A stretch of DNA of 22,057 nucleotides from CBDUBH01 sp965365345 (GTDB lineage Bacteria; Bacteroidota; Ignavibacteria; Ignavibacteriales; SURF-24), in the NCBI GenBank assembly GCA_965365345.1, contig CBDUBH010000059.1, positions 1-22,057 of the forward strand, in the 5' to 3' direction. Every line of letters begins with the position of its first letter. The first letter of the stretch is position 1. The notes beneath the pieces are model-generated. The model was given only the letters and a program-made list of their open reading frames with translations. It made no database searches and was not told the origin of the DNA. Of this stretch, positions 15,586 to 22,057 are shown piece after piece. The translations under genes and the position numbers were made by a program.

Positions 15586-15667
15586 GTCATCGCGAAGGAG
15601 TGCTAACGACTGTGGCGATCTCTGAAATCAAGGAATAGATTGCCGCGCCCTTTGGGCTCGCAATGAC
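15586..15667. repeat. Dispersed GTCATTGCGAG element, copy 4 (full)
   Basis: This 82-base imperfect palindrome has ends GTCATCGCGA and TCGCAATGAC and inner words GTGGCGATCTC and TAGATTGCCGCG. It starts 27 bases past the stop of the PLP enzyme gene, where it would fold into a long hairpin in that transcript. No transposase is nearby; it looks like a MITE or REP-type element moved in trans. Confidence 0.78.
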
Positions 15668-15694
15668 ATTTGCAACGTTCAGCGTGATTTGGAA

Positions 15695-16834
15695 TTATTC
15701 TGCTATTTCCTTTAATTCTTCCACAACTTTATCAATTTCATCTTTTGTGTTGTAAAAATGCGGAGCAAAGCGAACTACATTTCCGCGTACCGCTCCCACA
15801 ATATTTTTCCCTTTTAACTTGTTAAAAATCTCTTCGGCTTTTTCTGATTTGATGCTAACAATTCCGGAAAGATTTTTTTCATCAACATTTTTTAAATTTA
15901 GATAAGGCTCAATTCCCGCTTCGCTTAATTTTCCATAAAAATATTTTGTATTTGATAAAATTGATTTTTCAATTTCATCATACCCGAATTTTAAAAAGAA
16001 ATTTATCGATGCATTAAAAGCGGCAATTCCGATTGCGGAAACTGTTCCGTTTTGAAATCTCATTGCATCATCGCGCAGTTCCAAATTGTAATCGAGCAAA
16101 TTCCACGCATCTTTTACGGAAGTCCAGCCGACAAATTTCGGGTTCAACTTTTCCTGTAATTCTTTTGTGATGAAAATAAATCCCAATCCTTGCAGACTCA
16201 TCAGCCATTTTTGACAGCCGGTCGCAAGAAAATCAATCTTACATTTTTGAACATCGAGTCGTAACGCGCCCAATCCTTGAATCGCATCAACACAGAAAAT
16301 TATATTTTTCGATTTGCAGAACTCGCCGATCTTTTCCAAATCTGCTTTATATCCTGAAAGAAATTGAACATAACTAATTGAAATTAATTTAGTTTTTGGC
16401 GTAACCAATTTTTCAATTTGTTCTAAATCGCAAATTCCGTTTTCAGATTTTGCAAAATCAATTTCAACTCCTTGCGATTGCAAATTTAGAAATGGATAAA
16501 TATTTGACGGGAATTCTATATCGTTTAAAATTATTCTATCGCCTTTTTCCCAGGTTAAACCTTGCGCTAAAATATTCAATCCGTTTGAAGTGTTTTCAAC
16601 AAAAGCGGTTCTTTCCGGATCGCAATTTATAAGCTCGCCCATTTTAGTTTTCGTATCGGAAACGATTTTCATAAAAGGAAAATAATTTTCGATCTCGGTA
16701 ACGCTGCGTTGATAAACAAACTTATTTATCGCATCAACAACGGGAATTGAAAGCGGACTTATTGCGGCATGATTCATATAAATTTTGCCGTATTTCAAAT
16801 ACGGATAAAATTCGCGTGCATCAGTAATTTGCAT
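15695..16834 (-). CDS. Class V-fold PLP-dependent enzyme (aminotransferase/desulfurase family)
   Basis: This 379-residue enzyme has the fold of SufS, isopenicillin-N epimerase and related PLP enzymes. The Schiff-base lysine is K209 (GCQKWL), the cofactor-holding residues are D183 and Q186 (CVDAIQGLG), phosphate-binding residues lie around 82-86 (TSNGL), FQNGT is at 260-264, and R355 in RFAPHFYNT should hold the substrate carboxylate. The catalytic cysteine loop of true cysteine desulfurases, expected shortly before R355, is absent: the segment reads NIVGAVRGNVVRF. It is therefore probably not an Fe-S cluster desulfurase; aminotransferase, epimerase or lyase activity on an amino acid is more likely. 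AAAGG lies seven bases before the ATG at 16834. No suf or isc genes are near. Confidence 0.85.
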   Translation of the reverse strand: MQITDAREFYPYLKYGKIYMNHAAISPLSIPVVDAINKFVYQRSVTEIENYFPFMKIVSDTKTKMGELINCDPERTAFVENTSNGLNILAQGLTWEKGDRIILNDIEFPSNIYPFLNLQSQGVEIDFAKSENGICDLEQIEKLVTPKTKLISISYVQFLSGYKADLEKIGEFCKSKNIIFCVDAIQGLGALRLDVQKCKIDFLATGCQKWLMSLQGLGFIFITKELQEKLNPKFVGWTSVKDAWNLLDYNLELRDDAMRFQNGTVSAIGIAAFNASINFFLKFGYDEIEKSILSNTKYFYGKLSEAGIEPYLNLKNVDEKNLSGIVSIKSEKAEEIFNKLKGKNIVGAVRGNVVRFAPHFYNTKDEIDKVVEELKEIAE

Positions 16835-16906
16835 TTTGAGCCTTTTTAAAATTTCAGTTTAATTTATAAAGATAAAATTAAATATTTAAAATCGAAAAAT
16901 GGGTAA

Positions 16907-16941
16907 CACAAATGAACGCATAGTAACCCCTCATTTTTGTG
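16907..16941 (-). terminator. Possible terminator of the propeller lipoprotein gene
   Basis: CACAAATGA (16907-16915) pairs with TCATTTTTGTG (16931-16941) with a small bulge. The minus-strand tail reads TTACCCATTTTTCG, so the U-run is offset. It lies 66 bases beyond the stop at 17007 and 73 bases before the PLP enzyme start. Confidence 0.35.
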
Positions 16942-17006
16942 GATGGTGTATATTTGACTAAGAAGAATTTATTTACTTAATAAGAACTATCTTTATAGAC
17001 ATCGCT

Positions 17007-18440
17007 TTATTTATTTATTTTTCCTTTAAGAATAAAAGGGCGAGCGAAAAAGTTGTCGTAATTACTTCCTGTTGCAACTATAGTATTTCCTTTTACAGAC
17101 AGAGAATAAATAATATCATCTCTTTGAGGGAATGATCTATGTAGTTCCTCCCATGTTTCACCGTTAAAATGAAGAATAAGCCCTCCGCTTCCTGATGCAT
17201 AGATGTCATTTTCTGCGTATCCTTTTAAGTGTCCTAAACCTCCGACTGCGTAATCATCAGCATAGAGTTTTTTTTCATTATCTTTCTTGGTTAATACTAT
17301 ATTATGTCCGACAAAAAATACCCTGTGCTTTGTTGAATAAATGTCTCTGATTTGGGTTAACAATGGCAGAAAAGATTCTGATGATTTCCAGATAGGTTTC
17401 CATTCCTTTAATCCGTTTTCATTTAGGCTATATTCAAGTAATATGCTTCTTTCAGGATAAAATGCATGTCCGCAAGCCCAGACTTTGCTTCCATCGGGTG
17501 ATCCGTAAATATCATAAAGAGGAATGTCATTACCGGTCTTCATATATGAAATAACACTTCCATTGTAATGAAGTACATCGCCATAACCTGAGGCAATGTA
17601 AATATTCTTTCCCGATGTGCCCCATATTTCATTAATATAGCCGGCATATGCTTGTGGTACTATAAAGATCTCATCCCATGATTTTGATAGTAAATTATAC
17701 TTTAATAGATTAGTAGAAGTTGTTATATACAATCCGTCGTTTTCAAAATAAATAATATCACGAATTTGAGACATTACTTTTTCTGTAGAAGACGGGTAAT
17801 ATCTCGTTTTAATACAATAAGATTCCCATTTTACTCCGTCATAGTGATAGATATTCTTTTCGTTCTCTATTGTGCTATCCAAGGAGAACCATCCAACAAC
17901 CCAAATATCATTTTCACTGATTATTTCTACATCATTTAACTTTTCTCCGTGTCGTGATGCTCCTAAGTAAATGGGTTCATCCCAAGTAACAGTTATTCTA
18001 TTTACATCTAATGTTCTTACATTTAATACTTCAGATGAATCTATTAAAACTGAATCTTTTAAGTAAATCTTATATGAATATTCCGCATTAGGTTTTAATC
18101 TGTCAAAATTTAATCCGCCGAAATAAAAAGTTGTATCTTTTCGATTTAACTTAAATTCTTTGGTTGATACTATTTTATTATCTTTTGATGAGGTTAATAT
18201 TAAGGTTTCACCTTTAAGAAGAGAATCTGAGATTTCAACTTTTATCCACATCTTTTTTGTTGCAACTTCATCAGCAGTCAGTTTTAACTCTATATCTCTT
18301 TTCTTTTCATCTATTATATCATCATCTTTTACTCCAACCGGATCTTCTGTGCAGCCGGAAATTAAAATCATAAAAATAAAAAATAATACCCGCCCAATAA
18401 TAATTTCAAAACTTTTGAAATTTGTTAAAGTTTGCTGCAT
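17007..18440 (-). CDS. Lipoprotein with Fn3-like domain and predicted seven-unit beta-propeller
   Basis: This 477-residue protein is not one I can name. Residues 1-30 are a lipoprotein signal (hydrophobic 11-26, lipobox ISGC, Cys30), so it should be tethered to a membrane, probably facing the periplasm or outside. Residues about 48-145 look like one Fn3-type beta-sandwich (PNAEYSYKIYLKDS, ending VRTLD). From about 165 on, seven similar units repeat near 168, 226, 269, 307, 364, 402 and 443, each with an NDIW/KNIYIASG-type strand and many ending in a HYDG/HFNGETW-type strand. This is the pattern of a seven-bladed propeller. Enzymatic residues are not evident; binding or structural roles are likely. 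Its DNA has far fewer GCG/CGC words than its neighbours, suggesting recent transfer. The start is supported weakly by GGGG before the ATG. Confidence 0.8.
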   Translation of the reverse strand: MQQTLTNFKSFEIIIGRVLFFIFMILISGCTEDPVGVKDDDIIDEKKRDIELKLTADEVATKKMWIKVEISDSLLKGETLILTSSKDNKIVSTKEFKLNRKDTTFYFGGLNFDRLKPNAEYSYKIYLKDSVLIDSSEVLNVRTLDVNRITVTWDEPIYLGASRHGEKLNDVEIISENDIWVVGWFSLDSTIENEKNIYHYDGVKWESYCIKTRYYPSSTEKVMSQIRDIIYFENDGLYITTSTNLLKYNLLSKSWDEIFIVPQAYAGYINEIWGTSGKNIYIASGYGDVLHYNGSVISYMKTGNDIPLYDIYGSPDGSKVWACGHAFYPERSILLEYSLNENGLKEWKPIWKSSESFLPLLTQIRDIYSTKHRVFFVGHNIVLTKKDNEKKLYADDYAVGGLGHLKGYAENDIYASGSGGLILHFNGETWEELHRSFPQRDDIIYSLSVKGNTIVATGSNYDNFFARPFILKGKINK

Positions 18441-18570
18441 AAAACTTACCCCATTTAAATTTTCAGAGAATAAATAACGAATAAAAACTTCAAAAGAAAA
18501 TATGAAATTGTATTTAAATATAAAAAATCCATTCCGGTTTTACTCAAAATGGAATTTGAAATTCACTAAT

Positions 18571-18607
18571 GAGATTGCCACTCCATCTTCGATGGATCAC
18601 TATGACA
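18571..18607. repeat. Dispersed GTCATTGCGAG element, copy 5 (diverged, reverse orientation)
   Basis: Read on the minus strand it runs TGTCATAGTGATCC ... GGAGTGGCAATCTC, matching the left half of copy 4 (TGTCATCGCGAAGG ... GTGGCGATCTC) in order and spacing. It is a single half-element. Confidence 0.55.
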
Positions 18608-18613
18608 AATAAA

Positions 18614-18646
18614 GCCGTCTGATTCCGGACAAGCCGGAATGACGGC
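18614..18646. repeat. CCGTCATTCCGG hairpin element downstream of the OPT gene
   Basis: GCCGTC + ATTCCGG (18614-18628, two-base bulge TG) pairs with CCGGAAT + GACGGC (18634-18646), giving 13 base pairs around a five-base loop. It resembles the CCGTCATTCCGG repeats scattered through many bacterial genomes. It is 59 bases beyond the OPT stop codon and could end that transcript, although no U-run follows. Confidence 0.7.
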
Positions 18647-18704
18647 ATAGAAAAATCTTAAATGAATTCTATTTTCTTAATTTTTCACATTCTAAATTCT
18701 AAGA

Positions 18705-20696
18705 TTACTCTTCTTCTTTTTTCGCTCTTAATGCATCCCAAATCATGTAAGCGGAAATTAAAGAGAACATTACAAGCGCGATCAATTCAGCTGCGTGTGA
18801 TTCAAACCATTCAGGATCAACCATATTGATATTCCAGAATCTTAAAATTGCACTGATAACGCCCATCAAAGCACCACCGGCAATAAATCCGGATGCGATC
18901 AATGTTCCGCGTTCTCTTCTTGCGCCGTTTAATTTTTCATCTGTGCTTCTTGTAGAAACATAATGCGAGATCAATCCGCCGACTAAAAGCGGAGTGTTTA
19001 ATTCAAGTGGAATGTACATTCCGAGAGCAAAAGCTAAAGCCGGAACTTTAACCATTGTTAAAACTAAAGCCATGAACGCACCGGCAACGTAAAGCATCCA
19101 GGGAGCCGGCTGATTTGACATCAAAGGTTTTATGACCGCTGCCATTGCGTTTGCCTGAGGAGCAACCAAAGCGCCTTCGCCTGTAAATCCGTAAGTTTCA
19201 TTAAGAATCATAATAACCCAACCAACTGTGGCTGCGGCTACTATTGTTCCTAAAAATTTCCATGATTCTTGTTTGTAAGGTGAAGTTCCTATCCAGTAAC
19301 CGATTTTCAAATCTGTAATAAATCCGCCCGCCATTGAAAGCGCTGTACAAACAACACCGCCAATGATCAATGCGGAAACCATTCCGATTTCACCTGTTAA
19401 TCCGACAGAAACCAAAATTATTGATGATAATATCAATGTCATCAAAGTCATTCCGCTTACGGGATTTGTACCAACAATTGCAATTGCATTTGCGGCAACA
19501 GTTGTAAACAAGAATGAAATTACTAAAACTATTAATAATCCCACGATTGCATGAGTCATATTTAACTCAACAACTCCGAAATAGAAAAAGATAAAAACTA
19601 AAATAGCAGTTGCTAAAATTCCGCTGATGATAATTTTCATCGGAAGATCTCTTTGAGTTCTTAATTTTTCTTCGCTTCCGGTTTTTGCGCCGAAAATTTC
19701 TTTTACGGCAAGTGAAAAAGCTGAAGCAATTATTTTTGATGATCTTACAATTCCGATAATTCCGGCCATTGCAATTCCGCCTATACCGATATGACGAACA
19801 TAATTAGAAAAAATCTGTTCGGGTGACATATCTCTAATGAGTAAAGTTGCATTAACACCTAGCGGAGTAACCAAATTTGCGCCGATGTAATTTACTATTG
19901 GAATTAAAACATACCATGAAACAAATGATCCCGCAGCAATTATTGCAGTGTATTTTAATCCGGTAATGTAACCTAATCCCATTACCGCAGCGCCAACATT
20001 CAACCTGAAAACAAGTTTATAATCTTCCGCCAACCTTGTTCCGATCGGTAAAACTCTTGTAGTGAAAACTTCACTCCACCAACCGAAAGTTGCAATAATA
20101 AAATCATAAATACCGCCGATAAGTCCACTAACAACAAGCACTTTTGCCTGATTGCCGCCTTTTTCGCCGCTTACCAAGACTTCAGTTGTTGCGGTTGCCT
20201 CAGGAAAAGGAAACTGTCCGTGCATTTCCTGAACAAAATATTTTCTGAAAGGAATTAAAAATAAAATTCCTAAAAATCCGCCAAACATCGAAGCTAAAAA
20301 TATTTGATAAAATTCAGCTTGAAGTTCCAAAATGTAAAGCGCCGGAATTGTAAAAATTGCGCCCGCAACAATTACTCCGGAACTTGCGCCGATCGATTGA
20401 ATAATTACATTTTCGCCCAAAGCATTTTTTCGCTTAAAAGCAGTTGAAAGTCCAACTGCAATAATAGCAATTGGAATTGCGGCTTCAAAAACCTGTCCGA
20501 TTTTCAATCCTAAATACGCAGCCGCACCTGAAAATATTGCAGCCATAACCAAACCCCAAAGCACCGACCAGGTATTTATTTCAGGATAAATTTTTTGCGG
20601 TGAAAGAATCGGTCTGTACTCTTCACCCGGCTTTAATTCTCTGTAAGCATTTTCGGGCAATCCGCTTTTAGTATCAGGCATGTGGTGTTCACTCAT
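18705..20696 (-). CDS. OPT-family oligopeptide transporter
   Basis: This 663-residue integral inner-membrane protein belongs to the OPT superfamily of proton-coupled carriers, whose bacterial members are predicted to take up short peptides. After a polar N-terminus (about 1-40) it has roughly 14-16 hydrophobic segments, beginning with TWSVLWGLVMAAIFSGAAAYLGLKIGQVFEAAIPIAII near 42-80. A GENVIIQSIGASSGVIVAGAIFTIPALYI stretch near 94-122 is typical of bacterial members, as is FPFPEATATTEVL near 162-174. It ends in a short charged tail (RAKKEEE). AGGAG lies before the ATG at 20696. The gene starts 15 bases after the stop of a TPPII-like protein, so they form an operon. The substrate is not shown by sequence; metal-chelate transport occurs in plant relatives (YSL). 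Confidence 0.92.
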   Translation of the reverse strand: MSEHHMPDTKSGLPENAYRELKPGEEYRPILSPQKIYPEINTWSVLWGLVMAAIFSGAAAYLGLKIGQVFEAAIPIAIIAVGLSTAFKRKNALGENVIIQSIGASSGVIVAGAIFTIPALYILELQAEFYQIFLASMFGGFLGILFLIPFRKYFVQEMHGQFPFPEATATTEVLVSGEKGGNQAKVLVVSGLIGGIYDFIIATFGWWSEVFTTRVLPIGTRLAEDYKLVFRLNVGAAVMGLGYITGLKYTAIIAAGSFVSWYVLIPIVNYIGANLVTPLGVNATLLIRDMSPEQIFSNYVRHIGIGGIAMAGIIGIVRSSKIIASAFSLAVKEIFGAKTGSEEKLRTQRDLPMKIIISGILATAILVFIFFYFGVVELNMTHAIVGLLIVLVISFLFTTVAANAIAIVGTNPVSGMTLMTLILSSIILVSVGLTGEIGMVSALIIGGVVCTALSMAGGFITDLKIGYWIGTSPYKQESWKFLGTIVAAATVGWVIMILNETYGFTGEGALVAPQANAMAAVIKPLMSNQPAPWMLYVAGAFMALVLTMVKVPALAFALGMYIPLELNTPLLVGGLISHYVSTRSTDEKLNGARRERGTLIASGFIAGGALMGVISAILRFWNINMVDPEWFESHAAELIALVMFSLISAYMIWDALRAKKEEE

Positions 20697-20711
20697 AAAT
20701 TATTCTCCTAA

Positions 20712-22057
20712 TTACTTTATTATAAAAGGAAGTTCCAATTCAACTCTGTCTTTTCTTGCCGATTTGAAGTAAATTTTTCCGAAAGGTACAAAATCATCCT
20801 GATAGTTGAAATCCGGCTTATCAACTTTTACGGAAATTTCTTTTGCAACCGAAGGATAAAACTCTACTGCATTTCTTCCGTAATAATTTATATTAACTTT
20901 TTGTGTATCAGTAAGTTCCGCAATTTCTGTAACTTTAACTTCCGCTTCATCAATTAATTCAGTAAATGCGGGCCAAATTACGAATTTCAGTTTTGTACTT
21001 TCAGCATCGCCGTAAATATTTTTAACAGAAACACTTCCGCTTGCGTAACTTAAACCGTCTTTTTCCAAAGCGTTTCCCTGTTCGTCAAAAATCATAATTG
21101 AAAAATCGGTTGTTTTATTGAAATCTTCTTTGCTTAATTCGACTTCAAAAGTTTTTGATTTTTCATTTTTATTTAGTGTAAAAGGATATTCAAATCTTCC
21201 ATCGCCTTTTACATTTACCGTAAATTCTTTTTGATATCCTAAAATTTCACCTTCAACCGAATAATTTTCTTTTTTGTTAAAGAGATTTTGAAGATTGATT
21301 TTATTCTCGCCTTCGCTTACTACAATTTTTCCGTTTGGTGAATTTACTCCCACAACTTCAAAAGAAATATCATAAGTTGATTCGCCCTTAGCCAAAAAAC
21401 TTCCGTGAACAACAACTTCGTAAACTCCAGCAATCAAATCGTAATGATTGTGCTGAACATTGTTTTCATCGGCATCTGTTGCAAGAAGTGATGAAAGGAA
21501 AATATTTTCGCCATCGGGATTGAACAATCTGTAATTCGCTTCAACATATTTTCCTTTTTGCGAACTCATTTTTACTATCAAACTTGATGTGCCGAAAGGA
21601 ATATTTATGAAATATCTTTTGTGCTTTGCCGGCATCAATTTTTCGTTGTCGAATTTCAAAACGTAATTATTTTGCGAATTAAATTCGTGCGGAATTACAA
21701 CCGTTGCCCAAAGTTCAAATTCGGGAAATCTTGAAGCATCATCTCTGTAAGCATTTATTTTTGAAGTGTATAATCCCGGTTCGCTGAATTTTTTCGTATC
21801 GAATTTTACATTTACGCTTGTGCCTTGTGAATTGCGCATGTAAGTTTTTTTCTGAACCGGAAGAAGCCAATCGCTTTCACTTTCTAATCTGAACATTCTG
21901 TAAAAATTTTCTTTCGAAGGATTTTCCCTTTGAATTACAAAATTGAAAACATCGCTTGAATCAATTCCCAATCCGTTTCTTATATAAATATTTTGAGCAA
22001 GATTTTTCGGCTGATTCGGAGCAAATCCATAAGTTTTATAATTCTCAAATTTCAAAT
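20712..22057 (-). CDS. C-terminal part of a large protein resembling tripeptidyl peptidase II (S8 family)
   Basis: The last 448 or so codons of a gene whose 5' part lies beyond the right edge; the TTG at 22055 is internal, not a start. The sequence is rich in beta-strands and resembles the post-catalytic region of tripeptidyl peptidase II: an EPGLYTSKINAY segment followed by FELWATVVIPHEF, then KRYFINIPFGTSSLIVKMSS, YRLFNPDG and LIAGVYEVVVHGSF, which match the order of beta-sandwich domains there. The catalytic Asp/His/Ser would be upstream, outside the window, so protease identity is an inference from the tail alone. No sorting domain is present at its C-terminus (ends VELELPFIIK). The OPT transporter follows 15 bases later, which fits a peptide-degrading and peptide-importing pair. 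Confidence 0.65.
   Translation of the reverse strand, partial: LKFENYKTYGFAPNQPKNLAQNIYIRNGLGIDSSDVFNFVIQRENPSKENFYRMFRLESESDWLLPVQKKTYMRNSQGTSVNVKFDTKKFSEPGLYTSKINAYRDDASRFPEFELWATVVIPHEFNSQNNYVLKFDNEKLMPAKHKRYFINIPFGTSSLIVKMSSQKGKYVEANYRLFNPDGENIFLSSLLATDADENNVQHNHYDLIAGVYEVVVHGSFLAKGESTYDISFEVVGVNSPNGKIVVSEGENKINLQNLFNKKENYSVEGEILGYQKEFTVNVKGDGRFEYPFTLNKNEKSKTFEVELSKEDFNKTTDFSIMIFDEQGNALEKDGLSYASGSVSVKNIYGDAESTKLKFVIWPAFTELIDEAEVKVTEIAELTDTQKVNINYYGRNAVEFYPSVAKEISVKVDKPDFNYQDDFVPFGKIYFKSARKDRVELELPFIIK

Larger units (their letters stand above)
15031..15694. other. Repeat-rich intergenic region upstream of nif3
   Basis: This 664-base gap contains the possible nif3 leader frame (15035-15109), an AT-rich stretch with TATATTTA on the minus strand near 15115-15123 that may be a promoter -7 element, and three repeat pieces (15308-15318, 15359-15451 and 15586-15667). 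I found no conserved gene; the open frame over 15173-15388 runs through repeat sequence. Confidence 0.6.
18441..18704. other. Intergenic region between OPT transporter and lipoprotein genes
   Basis: This 264-base gap holds two repeat elements in its centre (18571-18607 and 18614-18646) and a small TCCATT/AATGGA inverted repeat near 18528-18553. The lipoprotein promoter should lie in its left half, but no clear element is seen. Confidence 0.45.

Noticed and set aside
1..22057. CRISPR arrays, tRNA or rRNA genes, insertion sequences, phage or toxin-antitoxin modules
   Set aside because: No evenly spaced direct repeats, cloverleaf-like stretch, transposase, integrase or two small overlapping genes were found on either strand.

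Overview
The window is AT-rich (about one third G+C by eye) bacterial chromosome with almost every gene on the minus strand. It most likely comes from the Ignavibacteria or a nearby branch of the Bacteroidota/Chlorobiota. The best clue is the secreted amylase, whose C-terminus carries the NYPNPFNP-type type IX secretion (T9SS) sorting domain that is very common in Ignavibacteria. Weak or absent Shine-Dalgarno sites before several genes and the housekeeping gene set agree, but the exact taxon is an inference.

Layout, left to right. Bases 1-485 hold the N-terminus of a homodimeric pyruvate dehydrogenase E1 (aceE). After a small unknown membrane protein (803-1108) comes a complete mfd (1399-4770), the transcription-repair coupling factor. 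Next are an Rnk-like nucleoside diphosphate kinase regulator with a clear terminator, an outer-membrane beta-barrel protein with its own terminator, an HDOD-domain protein and a stand-alone response regulator receiver. The only plus-strand gene (8006-8470) is a YbaK-type aminoacyl-tRNA deacylase, divergent from the receiver and convergent with the amylase. Bases 8632-10521 encode a GH13 alpha-amylase-family enzyme with a signal peptide and T9SS tail. Bases 10771-12879 encode a Zn/Cd/Pb-type P1B ATPase.

The middle-right part holds a two-gene operon of a Nif3-family dinuclear-metal protein and a coiled-coil zinc-ribbon protein (COG1579/CdsZ type). It is preceded by a possible leader peptide and a terminator-like hairpin that runs straight into the nif3 start codon. 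A repeat-rich gap follows, then a class V-fold PLP enzyme, then a lipoprotein with a predicted seven-unit propeller. At the right edge, an OPT-family oligopeptide transporter lies 15 bases downstream of the C-terminal part of a large secreted-type protein that resembles tripeptidyl peptidase II. Together they suggest extracellular peptide breakdown plus uptake.

The intergenic gaps carry at least four kinds of repeat. These are a GTCATTGCGAG...GCAATCTC imperfect palindrome (five full or decayed copies), a CCGTCATTCCGG hairpin, a perfect 28-base palindrome of the GTAGAGAT type, and an A/G-rich 23-base direct repeat. I see no tRNA, rRNA, CRISPR array, transposase or phage gene. Most of the window is ordinary chromosomal backbone. 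The parts most worth checking are the nif3 leader, the peptidase-transporter pair, the propeller lipoprotein and the repeat families.
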